NCBI GenBank assembly: GCA_910578065.1
Contig: CAJTPB010000001.1
Span: 162,051 to 226,050 of the forward strand
From: an uncultured Christensenella sp.
Lineage (GTDB): Bacteria; Bacillota; Clostridia; Christensenellales; Borkfalkiaceae
Length of the DNA stretch: 64,000 nt
Direction: 5' to 3'
The notes beneath the pieces are model-generated. The model searched no databases. It was not told the origin of the DNA and saw only the letters and a program-made list of their open reading frames with translations. Positions 1-7,588 of this stretch are shown here, piece after piece (position 1 is the first letter of the stretch; every line of letters starts with the position of its first letter). The position numbers were made by a program, and so were the translations under genes.

Positions 1-198
1 ATCGACGATTTATTCGTCAAGAAAAGCGATCGCAACAAAGGAATCGGAAAGCAGCTTCTTTTATGGGCAATCCGTTCCATTAAAAGCAAAACCGACTCTC
101 CCGTAACATTGCACGTAGCAGAATGCAACCAAAGCGCCGTAAAACTTTACGAACGCACGGGATTTCTTATTAGCAAAACCGTAACGATTACACTGTGA
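1..198 (+). CDS. GNAT family N-acetyltransferase, C-terminal part
   Basis: Open from the first base of the window, so the start lies outside. The 65 visible residues carry the acetyl-CoA binding motif A of GNAT enzymes (RNKGIG, residues 12-17 as seen) followed by the usual helix and a final strand with the common ending NQSAVKLYERTGF. These enzymes move an acetyl group from acetyl-CoA to an amine; the substrate cannot be told. A strong hairpin follows 14 bases after the stop. Confidence 0.8.
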   Translation: MDDLFVKKSDRNKGIGKQLLLWAIRSIKSKTDSPVTLHVAECNQSAVKLYERTGFLISKTVTITL

Positions 199-212
199 GG
201 ATAAACGAAATA

Positions 213-254
213 ATAAAGCGCGCTGTCTTTATAAACAAAGACAGCGCGCTTTAT
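213..254. terminator. bidirectional intrinsic terminator
   Basis: Perfect 18-bp inverted repeat around a 6-base loop (ATAAAC), lying between the converging GNAT gene and the ABC exporter operon. Both ends finish in A/T-rich stretches, so it can serve both strands. Confidence 0.75.
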
Positions 255-258
255 AACA

Positions 259-2007
259 TTACACCGCCGCAAACTGCGCGCGGTACAGCTCCGCATAAAA
301 GCCGCCCTTTGCAAGCAGCTGTTCGTGCGTGCCCTGTTCTACGATGTTGCCCGCGTTCATTACCAAAATCAAGTCCGCCGATTGAATGGTAGAAAGGCGG
401 TGCGCTACGATAAAGCACGTTCTGCCCTGCATCAGCTTTGCAAACGCGTCTTGCACCTTTAATTCGGTACGGGTATCGATCGAGCTTGTCGCTTCGTCTA
501 AAATCAACATGGGCGGCAGGCACAGCATAATGCGCGCGATACATAAAAGCTGCTTCTGCCCCTGCGAGAGCGCGCCCTCGTCGCCGATCACCGTATCGTA
601 CCCGTGCGGCAAACGCTTGATAAACGAATGCGCGTGCGCCGCCTTTGCCGCCGCGATCATTTCTTCTTCCGTCGCGTTCGGTTTGCCCATGCACAGATTT
701 TCGCGCACGGTCGCTTTTTTCAGCCAAGTTTCCTGCAATACCATGCCGTAATTTTTGCGCAGCGATCTGCGGGTGATAGCGCGGATATCCTCTCCGTCTA
801 CCGAAATGCTTCCCCCGTTTACATCGTAAAAGCGCATTAACAGGTTGATGATCGTCGTCTTGCCGCAGCCGGTCGGACCTACGATGGCGACCCGTTTGCC
901 CGCAGGCACGTTCACGTTCAGTCCCTCGATCAGTTTCCGCGCGGGATCGTACGAAAAGCGCACGTTCGTTAAGGCGACGTTTCCCTGCGCGCTTTCAAGT
1001 TCTTTTGCACCCTCGTCCGAAATCTGATCTTCCTGCCCGATCAGCGCGAACACGCGGGCGGCGCAAGCGAGCGCGTTTTGAAATTCGGTGATCACTTCCG
1101 TGATCTCGTTAAACGGCTTTGTGTATTGGTTCGAATAGGAAAGGAAGGTAGAAAGATTTCCCACCGTAAACAGTCCGCCCGTAGAAATTACCGTAAACGC
1201 GCCGACCAGCGCGACCGCCGCATACACCACCGAGTTGATAAAACGGGTGGTCGGGTTGGTCGTGGAAGAAAAGAATATGGCGCGGAGCGAACACTTTCTA
1301 AGCCGTTCGTTTACCTCTTGAAACGCTTCTTGATTTTCGTCTTCGTGCGTGTACGCCTTTACCACCTTTAAATTGCCGATCATCTCGTCGATAAACGCCG
1401 TCTGTTCGGCGCGCGTTTCCGACTGCTTTTTAAACATGGAATAGGTGCGCGAAGCGATAAACTTCGCCGCAAACAGCGAAAGCGGAGTAATGCAAAATAC
1501 GATAAGTGCAATCTGCCAACGCATGGCAAGCATAATGCCGAGGGTACCCGCAATGGTGATAATGCCCGTAAACAGCTGCGTAAAGCCCAAAAGCAGACCT
1601 TCGGCAAACTGTTCGGTATCGCTTACGATCACGCTTGCAAGTTCGCCGTAGGCGTGCGAATCGAGATAGCGCAGCGGAAGCGTTTGAATTTTGCGGAAAG
1701 CGTCTTTACGCACGTCCGCCAAAACGTGATAGGCGATTTTGTTGTTGGATAGGCTCATCAGCCACTGGCTGAGGGCGGTTATGCCCACGCACGCGCCGAT
1801 CGCAAGGAATAAATCGCCCAGCCGCGCGTAATCGACGTTGCCCGCCCCGACGATGCAATCGATGGCAAGCCCCACCAAATAGGGCACGGCGAGCGTCATT
1901 GCAACGGTTACAAGGGCGAGCAATACGGTTACCGTAAGATATAACCAGTACGGTTTTAAATAGTGAAGCACGCCTAAAAACGTGCCCTTGTTCTTTGCGC
2001 GCTTCAT
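259..2007 (-). CDS. ABC exporter subunit with canonical ATPase site
   Basis: A 582-residue type IV ABC half-transporter: six-helix membrane domain (about residues 20-310), then a nucleotide-binding domain with Walker A GPTGCGKTT, signature LSQGQ, Walker B LILDEATSSID with the catalytic Glu, and switch His (VAHRL). It is the second subunit of a heterodimer with the gene just upstream, whose stop it overlaps by 4 bp. In BmrCD/TM287-288-type pairs the canonical Glu sits in one subunit only, and this is that subunit. Likely substrates are drugs, lipids or peptides; none can be inferred. It ends just before a strong terminator and probably closes the operon that starts at the Mn2+ riboswitch near 4.86 kb. 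Confidence 0.9.
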   Translation of the reverse strand: MKRAKNKGTFLGVLHYLKPYWLYLTVTVLLALVTVAMTLAVPYLVGLAIDCIVGAGNVDYARLGDLFLAIGACVGITALSQWLMSLSNNKIAYHVLADVRKDAFRKIQTLPLRYLDSHAYGELASVIVSDTEQFAEGLLLGFTQLFTGIITIAGTLGIMLAMRWQIALIVFCITPLSLFAAKFIASRTYSMFKKQSETRAEQTAFIDEMIGNLKVVKAYTHEDENQEAFQEVNERLRKCSLRAIFFSSTTNPTTRFINSVVYAAVALVGAFTVISTGGLFTVGNLSTFLSYSNQYTKPFNEITEVITEFQNALACAARVFALIGQEDQISDEGAKELESAQGNVALTNVRFSYDPARKLIEGLNVNVPAGKRVAIVGPTGCGKTTIINLLMRFYDVNGGSISVDGEDIRAITRRSLRKNYGMVLQETWLKKATVRENLCMGKPNATEEEMIAAAKAAHAHSFIKRLPHGYDTVIGDEGALSQGQKQLLCIARIMLCLPPMLILDEATSSIDTRTELKVQDAFAKLMQGRTCFIVAHRLSTIQSADLILVMNAGNIVEQGTHEQLLAKGGFYAELYRAQFAAV

Positions 2008-3719
2008 GCTTCTTCCCCCTTGAACTGAGATTGATAAATTTCGCGGTAAACCCCGCAGGTTGCAAGCAGCTGTTCGTGCGTGCCCGTTCCCGCAGGTTTT
2101 CCGTCGTCTAATACGATAATTTTATCCGCATGGCAAATGGATGCGGTGCGCTGCGAAACGAGGAACACCGTGCTGCCCGTTTCCCGCAGCGAAGCGCGCA
2201 GTTTCGCGTCCGTTGCATAATCGAGCGCGGAAGAGGAATCGTCTAAAATCAAAATATCCGGCTTGCGTACGAGCGCGCGCGCAATGGTAAGCCGCTGGCG
2301 CTGCCCGCCCGAAAGATTTTTTCCGTCTTGCGCGATTTCGGCGTCTAATCCCCCTTTTGCTTCCACTACGTCGAGCGCCTGCGCCTTTTTTACGGCGGAA
2401 AGCAATTCTTCTTCCGTCGCGTTTCCGTTGCCCCAAAGCAGGTTGGAACGAATGGTTCCTTTAAACAGCACCGCCTTTTGCAAAACGATGCCCACCCGTT
2501 CGCGCAGTTCGGTTGCGGGAATACCTTTTACGTCTTTCCCTTCTAACAGCACTTCCCCTTCCGTCGCCGCATAAAAACGGGGGATCAAATGAACGAGCGT
2601 GCTTTTGCCCGACCCCGTTCCGCCGATGATCCCCACCGTTTCGCCCCGTTTTACCGAAAAGTCGATGCCCGTAAGCGCGTTTTCTCCGCCGCCTGCATAC
2701 GCGAAACTTACGTTGCGGAAGCGGATCAAATCTTCGCTTTGTTCCCCGTTTGCGCAGGCGCACAGCACCGAAGGCTCGCCCGCCTCTTCCAACACTTTGC
2801 CGATGCGCTTTTGGCAGGAAACTGCCTTTGTTATGGTTACGATTAAATTTGCTAGTTTGATGAGCTCGACTAAAATTTGCGAAAGATAACCGTACAGCGC
2901 GATCACGTCGCCCTGACCGAGCGCGCCGCCGTCTACCCGAAGCGCGCCCACATAAACGAGCGCGATCACCGCCAAATTCACAAGCACGTATGTAAGCGGA
3001 TTGGTGAGCGCGGCAATCAAGCCCGCCTTTTTCTGCGCCCCGCGCAAATTGCCGTTGCGCACGTCGAATTCCGCCGTTTCGCTTTTTTCTTTGCAGAACG
3101 CGCGCACCACGCGCACGCCCGCCAAATTTTCACGCGTGGAAAGAAATACTTTATCCAAACGCTCTTGCACCTTTCGAAAGAGGGGAATGCACGCCGCCAT
3201 TACGGCGAACACCGCAACGGAAAGCAACGGAATAATCGCCACGAATACAAGCGCGGCTTTTACATCTACCACGAACGCCATGATCATTGCGCCGAACACA
3301 ATAAAGGGCGAACGCAAAAACAGGCGCAGCGTCATATTTACCCCCGTCTGCACCTGATTCACGTCGCTCGTCATGCGGGTGATCATGGTAGAAGTTCCCA
3401 TTTCGTCTATCTGCGCAAAAGAAAAAGACTGTAATTTACAAAACAGCCTTTCGCGCAAAGCGGAAGATGCCCCCACTGCGGCGCGCGCGGCAAAGTATTG
3501 CGCGGTAAGCGAAAACGCAAGCCCTACCAAACCGAACCCGACGAGCACAAGGCACATTTTTATTATATAACTTTTATCCCCCGCCGCAATGCCCGTATCG
3601 ACGATTGCCGCCACCACAAGGGGAACGATCAGTTCTAAACTCGCTTCAAGCAGTTTGAACAGCGGCGCAAGCACCGCTTCTTTGCGATACCCCTTTAAAC
3701 AAGACATTAAGTGCTTCAA
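2004..3719 (-). CDS. ABC exporter subunit with degenerate ATPase site
   Basis: 571-residue half-transporter, membrane domain then NBD with Walker A GGTGSGKST and signature LSGGQRQRL. The Walker B ends LILDDSSSALD, with Asp where the catalytic Glu should be, and the switch His is replaced by Gln (VSQRTAS). Together these mark the degenerate partner of a heterodimeric exporter (like BmrC or TM287). The start is TTG, chosen because an AAGGAG site lies about 6 bases upstream and the protein begins as family members do. Only 15 bases separate it from the antiporter gene upstream, so co-transcription is likely. Confidence 0.9.
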   Translation of the reverse strand: MKHLMSCLKGYRKEAVLAPLFKLLEASLELIVPLVVAAIVDTGIAAGDKSYIIKMCLVLVGFGLVGLAFSLTAQYFAARAAVGASSALRERLFCKLQSFSFAQIDEMGTSTMITRMTSDVNQVQTGVNMTLRLFLRSPFIVFGAMIMAFVVDVKAALVFVAIIPLLSVAVFAVMAACIPLFRKVQERLDKVFLSTRENLAGVRVVRAFCKEKSETAEFDVRNGNLRGAQKKAGLIAALTNPLTYVLVNLAVIALVYVGALRVDGGALGQGDVIALYGYLSQILVELIKLANLIVTITKAVSCQKRIGKVLEEAGEPSVLCACANGEQSEDLIRFRNVSFAYAGGGENALTGIDFSVKRGETVGIIGGTGSGKSTLVHLIPRFYAATEGEVLLEGKDVKGIPATELRERVGIVLQKAVLFKGTIRSNLLWGNGNATEEELLSAVKKAQALDVVEAKGGLDAEIAQDGKNLSGGQRQRLTIARALVRKPDILILDDSSSALDYATDAKLRASLRETGSTVFLVSQRTASICHADKIIVLDDGKPAGTGTHEQLLATCGVYREIYQSQFKGEEA

Positions 3720-3734
3720 AAAAACTCCTTTTTC

Positions 3735-4739
3735 CTACGAAAGGAAAAGCCAAATATAATAACCGAAAAAGCAGGCGAGCATAATAACGCCGCTTACCTT
3801 TCCCAATTTGTGCCCGCGGAACAGTGCAAGCGCGAACAATAAAACCGCCCCGCCCAACGCGACAAGCGCGTCGTACAAATTCCCCTGCGTAAACGCAAGC
3901 GGATAAAAGAAGGAAGAAACGCCCGCTACCAAAAAAACATTAAAGATATTGCTGCCGATAATATTGCCGACGGCGATATCCGTTTCCCCTTTCGCCGCCG
4001 CCATGACGGAAGTAACGAGTTCGGGCAAAGACGTTCCGATTGCGACCACCGTAAGCCCGATCATGCGTTCGGATACGCCGAAATAAGACGCGATATACTT
4101 TGCCGCGTTTACGAGCAGCGTTCCGCCGCCCACCACCATGGCAAGCCCCACCAAAATCAGCACGACCAAAAACCATGTTTTTTGCGTCATGCCGTCCCAC
4201 CAAACGCCTATCTTGCCGCGCTTTTTCGGCTGTTCGGAATTCGGTTCTTCCGCGGGAATCGTTTGGGGAAGCGCCGACTTTTGCTGTTTGCGCGCACTAT
4301 ACAGCAATACGCCCATATAAAAACAGAATACAACGACTAAGATCAAGCCGTCCCACCATTGCACCGCGCTGCCCCAAGCGCCTAAACAGATTAACAGCGC
4401 GCTTGCAAGCAATAAAACGGGCAAATCGAGAACGAGCGAATTCTTCTGCACGGGCAAAGGATGAAAGAGTGCAGAAAGCCCCAATATCAAAAGAATGTTT
4501 ACGATGTTGCTTCCCACCACGTTACCGATAGAAATATCGGTAGAATGCTTGATTGCCGAAGTGACGGAAACTGCAAGTTCGGGCGCGCTTGTGCCGAACG
4601 CCACCACCGTTAGCCCGATCACCAAGGGGGATATCCGCATTTTCCGCGCGGCGCCCGCGCTTCCGTCCACAAACCAATCCGCGCCCTTAACTAAGAGCAC
4701 GAATCCCAAAAGCAACAAAAAAATCTGTAAAGCTAACAT
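3735..4739 (-). CDS. CaCA family sodium/calcium-type antiporter (YrbG-like)
   Basis: 334-residue membrane protein made of two homologous halves, each with the alpha-repeat signature of the cation/Ca2+ exchanger superfamily: GTSAPELAVSVTS (about residue 49) and GTSLPELVTSVMA (about residue 228). About ten membrane segments with a charged cytosolic loop near residues 150-185. Family members exchange Na+ or H+ for Ca2+ and some carry Mn2+. A yybP-ykoY type Mn2+ riboswitch in the leader argues for a role in Mn2+ (or Ca2+/Mn2+) efflux here; that is inference. First gene of an apparent three-gene operon with the ABC pair. Confidence 0.9.
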   Translation of the reverse strand: MLALQIFLLLLGFVLLVKGADWFVDGSAGAARKMRISPLVIGLTVVAFGTSAPELAVSVTSAIKHSTDISIGNVVGSNIVNILLILGLSALFHPLPVQKNSLVLDLPVLLLASALLICLGAWGSAVQWWDGLILVVVFCFYMGVLLYSARKQQKSALPQTIPAEEPNSEQPKKRGKIGVWWDGMTQKTWFLVVLILVGLAMVVGGGTLLVNAAKYIASYFGVSERMIGLTVVAIGTSLPELVTSVMAAAKGETDIAVGNIIGSNIFNVFLVAGVSSFFYPLAFTQGNLYDALVALGGAVLLFALALFRGHKLGKVSGVIMLACFFGYYIWLFLS

Positions 4740-4765
4740 ACCCTACCGCCTTTATGTATATGCTC

Positions 4766-4860
4766 GAAGTCTCATCGTTCGGAAAACCGAACCGCCGCCG
4801 ACACGAAATTTCTTTCGGGGTATGTTGCCGCGGCGCAAAACGGATTACTCCCTTTCGGCT
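4766..4860 (-). promoter_or_regulatory. yybP-ykoY manganese riboswitch upstream of the antiporter
   Basis: Read on the minus strand, the leader starts with GAAAGGGAGTAAT, continues with GGCAACATACC and ends ATGAGACTT before the gene; these match the conserved blocks GGGGAGUAG, CAACAUAC and GAGACCUU of the yybP-ykoY class as I remember it, in the right order, with the closing P1 pairing CGAA/TTCG. Two internal stems are visible. The class senses Mn2+ and usually turns genes on. No strong terminator lies between it and the start codon, so control may be translational. Confidence 0.75.
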
Positions 4861-4865
4861 AAAAA

Positions 4866-4894
4866 ATTGTAACGCTTGCAAAAAAAAATGTCAA
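4866..4894 (-). promoter_or_regulatory. sigma-A promoter of the antiporter/ABC operon
   Basis: Minus-strand TTGACA, 17-base spacer, TACAAT. The predicted start falls about 6-7 bases further on, exactly where the riboswitch begins, which supports both calls. Confidence 0.7.
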
Positions 4895-4993
4895 GCGGGT
4901 TTTTATGCGGAATGAAATTTTATTACCAAATACATACGCCGTTTTTTAAAGTTCTACCCGACGCGCCGCCGATATTGCACATGAACACGCATT

Positions 4994-5304
4994 GTAAATA
5001 CAATCATTACTTTACGATCTATTTGCCGTATCGCCAATATTACATTATGAAGCGGTTACACGCAATACTTTTCCCATTCGCTGCGCAGTCAGCTGCGCGC
5101 ATATGAAATAAACTATAAATACCGTCATTACTTTACGATCTATTAGCCGTATCGCCAATATTACATTATGAAGCGGTTACACGCAATACTTTTCCCATTC
5201 GCTGCGCAGTCAGCTGCGCGCACATGAAATAAACTATAAATACAGTCATTACTTTACGATCTATTGCCGTGCCGCCATAATTACATTATGAAGCGGCTGC
5301 AACG
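4994..5304. repeat. 121-bp tandem direct repeat, about 2.6 copies
   Basis: The block beginning TCATTACTTTACGATCTAT recurs at 5004, 5125 and 5246, an exact 121-base period; the third copy is cut short. Copies 1 and 2 differ at only a few bases. Each full unit holds a small hairpin (GCGCAG TCAG CTGCGC). No convincing ORF or promoter is seen. It fills the gap between the divergently read riboswitch promoter and the terminator of the acyltransferase gene. Confidence 0.9.
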
Positions 5305-5346
5305 ATGCGCCCTTTTCGCCGCATAACTAATTACCGCAATGATATA

Positions 5347-5385
5347 AAAATCGCCGCAACCGTTTTAAATACGGGCGGCGATTTG
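5347..5385 (-). terminator. intrinsic terminator after the acyltransferase gene
   Basis: Minus strand: AAATCGCCGC stem with an inner CCGT/ACGG pairing, closing GCGGCGATTTTT and then a U-rich tail, 7 bases past the stop codon. Confidence 0.75.
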
Positions 5386-5391
5386 CAGCGA

Positions 5392-6705
5392 TCAAGAAAG
5401 CGGCGGTTCCGCTTGTTGCGCTTTTCCTTTTTCCTTTATTTTTTCCTGCGCGAGGAAGTAAATTTCTTCCGTCGCAAACGAAAGTTTGGTAAGCTGATCG
5501 CGGTTATTTACGGGGTGCAGCCAATAACTGTCGTCTGCGGTAGAAATATCTACACAGTCGCCGAAAATATTTTTCTTATACTTCTCTTTACGGAAAGGAT
5601 AATCGTATTCTACGTGAATGCTTTCCAATTCCGTGCCCGCCCATTCGAGTTTCTTTTCTTCCCCGTACGCGGTGCAATACAGTTTTGTTCCCTCGCACGA
5701 CTGCACGAGCCTGCCCCTGCCTTGATCGTAAAACCGCTTCGCGTTGGGAAGCGTATGCACGGTAACTTCGTCTTCGTAATAATACGTTCCCTCGCGCACT
5801 TCCCTGCGCACGTTTTCCCGCTCCCAACGGAACCAATCGGGAATGTGCGAAAACTCCGTTTCTCCTTCCTCGGCGGAAAGTTCCCCCAGCTCGCTCATCT
5901 GCCATGCCTTGCCGCAGGCGGAACACCACAGGCGGGTGCCTTCCGAATACATTTTAAATTCCGTATTGCAGCACGGGCACTGGTACAGAATATGATGCAG
6001 CCCGTTTGCGCGGCGGGGATATTTGTTTTCGATGCCCATTTCCCGCTGATAAGCATAATCGTCCCGCTCGAACGCCTTGCGGATACGCGCGTTCAGCTCT
6101 TCGGAAGAAAGTTCTTTTGTTTCTTTTGCCGTTGCGATCAATTCCAAATCGGCGCGGAGGGGAAGTTTCTGCTCCGTTTTATTCCATTGCGGAGACATAA
6201 CGAAATTCCCGTACATGCGCAACACGACGACGGGAAGTCCCATCAGCCTGCACATTTTGCCCATCGCGTCGGGCAGGAAAGAAGCGCAACCGTCTAACGT
6301 GTACCGCGCTTCGGGATAAACGCAAACGATATCCCCGTAATGCTCGGCGGCGTATTTCATATTGCGAATCAACGAATAGTCTTTTACGAATTTCCGCTTG
6401 CAAATGCAGCCCATTGTGCGCATGATCCCGTCGCCCACGTCGCGCACCGCGTCGATCGCGACGACGTTGTTGGAATGGTACGGGCTTGTCGCTTTGAACA
6501 TTACGTAAAAATCGGTCATGCTCGCGTGCGTTGCCAACAGCAGATAAGGGGGCTTGATCCCTTCCATTCCCTTTTTGCAAATGGTCAGCTTTCTGCCCCG
6601 AAAATGCGGTTTTACCACGAACTGACGCGCAAACCACATTAAAAAACGGTTTTGTTTTTTGGGGCGGCGCGTAAAATCGTACCGCTTGATTTTGTTGTTA
6701 TCCAC
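5392..6705 (-). CDS. PlsC-like acyltransferase with zinc ribbon and novel C-terminal domain
   Basis: 437 residues. The N-terminal half is a lysophospholipid acyltransferase (1-acylglycerol-3-phosphate acyltransferase type): catalytic HX4D as HASMTD near residue 60 and a VYPEARYT block for the glycerophosphate-binding motif near residue 131. From about residue 240 there is a CPCC...CSAC four-cysteine zinc-ribbon, then about 170 residues I do not recognise, rich in aromatic and charged residues and without membrane segments. Typical PlsC proteins stop near 200-250 residues, so this is a fusion. Start is GTG, 9 bases after AGGAG. It has its own consensus promoter. Substrate is unknown. Confidence 0.8.
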   Translation of the reverse strand: MDNNKIKRYDFTRRPKKQNRFLMWFARQFVVKPHFRGRKLTICKKGMEGIKPPYLLLATHASMTDFYVMFKATSPYHSNNVVAIDAVRDVGDGIMRTMGCICKRKFVKDYSLIRNMKYAAEHYGDIVCVYPEARYTLDGCASFLPDAMGKMCRLMGLPVVVLRMYGNFVMSPQWNKTEQKLPLRADLELIATAKETKELSSEELNARIRKAFERDDYAYQREMGIENKYPRRANGLHHILYQCPCCNTEFKMYSEGTRLWCSACGKAWQMSELGELSAEEGETEFSHIPDWFRWERENVRREVREGTYYYEDEVTVHTLPNAKRFYDQGRGRLVQSCEGTKLYCTAYGEEKKLEWAGTELESIHVEYDYPFRKEKYKKNIFGDCVDISTADDSYWLHPVNNRDQLTKLSFATEEIYFLAQEKIKEKGKAQQAEPPLS

Positions 6706-6748
6706 AACTGTTTTCTCCTAAGATTGTTAAGAAACTATATCTTTTTGT

Positions 6749-6777
6749 ATTATAACAGAACAGAAAACGGTTGTCAA
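6749..6777 (-). promoter_or_regulatory. consensus sigma-A promoter of the acyltransferase gene
   Basis: Minus-strand TTGACA, 17-base spacer, TATAAT: a perfect match, about 40 bases before the GTG start. Confidence 0.85.
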
Positions 6778-6786
6778 TCCCTTTTG

Positions 6787-7368
6787 TTACAGAAAACTTT
6801 CCGCTAAAATTTTCAGCCCTATTGCGACTAAAATCACCCCGCCCGTAAGTTCCGCTTTGTCCGAAAAGCGGTTGCCGATTTTTCTGCCCGCGGCGACCGC
6901 GAACAGCGAAAGTGAAAACGTAACCGCGCCGATATCGAATGCGCACCCCCATACCGAAAAGGGAAGCCCAGCCGTTTGCTCGGCGGCGAGCAGCGTAATG
7001 CCTACGGCGAGCGCGTCGATGCCGGTTGCGATCGCCTGCAAAATCAGCCTACCCGCATTGACAGAACGGGGCTTTGCAAGCAGACCGCCCTCTTTCCCCC
7101 GCCAACCGTCTGCCGCCATTTTTCCGCCGATAAAGGCGAGCAGGGCAAACGAAAGCCACGGCGCGACCCGTTCGACGAAAACGGAAAACAGCTTTCCGCC
7201 GAAGTAGCCGATAACGGGCATAAAAAACTGAAACAGCCCGAATAAAAATGCGGCAAACAGCGCTTTGCGCGCGGACATGTTCGGCTCCGCCATGCCGTTG
7301 GTCATGCTTACGGCAACCGCGTCCATCGAGAGCGCGGCGCCGATCAATAAAATTTCCCATACAGACAT
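6787..7368 (-). CDS. mntP: manganese exporter MntP
   Basis: 193-residue six-helix membrane protein of the MntP (DUF204) family, full length. The N-terminal half has the family block ALSMDAVAVSMTNG and the second half the related GIDALAVGITL, each with the conserved membrane Asp needed for Mn2+ export. It lowers cytosolic Mn2+. The upstream leader is a yybP-ykoY riboswitch with a terminator, the classic regulator of mntP, which makes the assignment firm. Monocistronic: the acyltransferase downstream has its own promoter. Confidence 0.95.
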   Translation of the reverse strand: MSVWEILLIGAALSMDAVAVSMTNGMAEPNMSARKALFAAFLFGLFQFFMPVIGYFGGKLFSVFVERVAPWLSFALLAFIGGKMAADGWRGKEGGLLAKPRSVNAGRLILQAIATGIDALAVGITLLAAEQTAGLPFSVWGCAFDIGAVTFSLSLFAVAAGRKIGNRFSDKAELTGGVILVAIGLKILAESFL

Positions 7369-7398
7369 ATTGCATTCCCCACCGTGTAAAACTTAAAT

Positions 7399-7440
7399 AA
7401 AAAAAGACTTATGCGCGGAAAACACTCCGTGCATAAGTCT
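7399..7440 (-). terminator. riboswitch-controlled terminator of mntP
   Basis: Minus-strand hairpin AAGACTTATGC... /GCATAAGTCTT followed by seven T. Its 5' arm contains the 3' strand of the riboswitch P1 helix, so P1 and terminator are mutually exclusive: Mn2+ binding should stabilise P1 and let transcription continue. Confidence 0.8.
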
Positions 7441-7522
7441 TGTCGTTTCAGGTAAAACCCGCGGAAATACCTTCCGCATTATGTGGACGTTACCGCTGTT
7501 TTTAACAGCCGACTACTCCCCT
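7436..7522 (-). promoter_or_regulatory. yybP-ykoY manganese riboswitch aptamer of mntP
   Basis: Minus strand shows GGGGAGTAG, then a GCTGTT/AACAGC stem, then GTCCACATAATG (the cross-strand loop motif), a GCGGAA/TTCCGC stem, and GACAAGACTT at the end, all in class order. P1 pairs CATA with TATG. Known class, sensing Mn2+; assignment by motif memory. Confidence 0.88.
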
Positions 7523-7536
7523 ATGACCGTATTTGG

Positions 7537-7566
7537 ATTATATCATTTTCCGCTTTACATTGTCAA
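7537..7566 (-). promoter_or_regulatory. sigma-A promoter of mntP
   Basis: Minus-strand TTGACA, 18-base spacer, TATAAT. The start point falls just before the aptamer. It overlaps the divergent promoter of the methyltransferase gene. Confidence 0.85.
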
Positions 7567-7582
7567 CGGTTTGCATTATAAT
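7554..7582 (+). promoter_or_regulatory. sigma-A promoter of the rRNA methyltransferase gene, overlapping that of mntP
   Basis: Plus-strand TTTACA, 17-base spacer, TATAAT. The expected start point, 7 bases after the -10 box, is base 7589, which is the A of an ATG in frame with the gene. Confidence 0.7.
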
Positions 7583-7588
7583 ATGCGT

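Noticed and set aside
4994..5304. Possible CRISPR array from the regular repeats
   Set aside because: The repeat period is filled completely by the 121-base unit itself; there are no unique spacers and no cas genes.
5305..6297. 330-codon plus-strand frame
   Set aside because: Antisense to the acyltransferase gene, which has HX4D, promoter, ribosome site and terminator. The plus frame has none.
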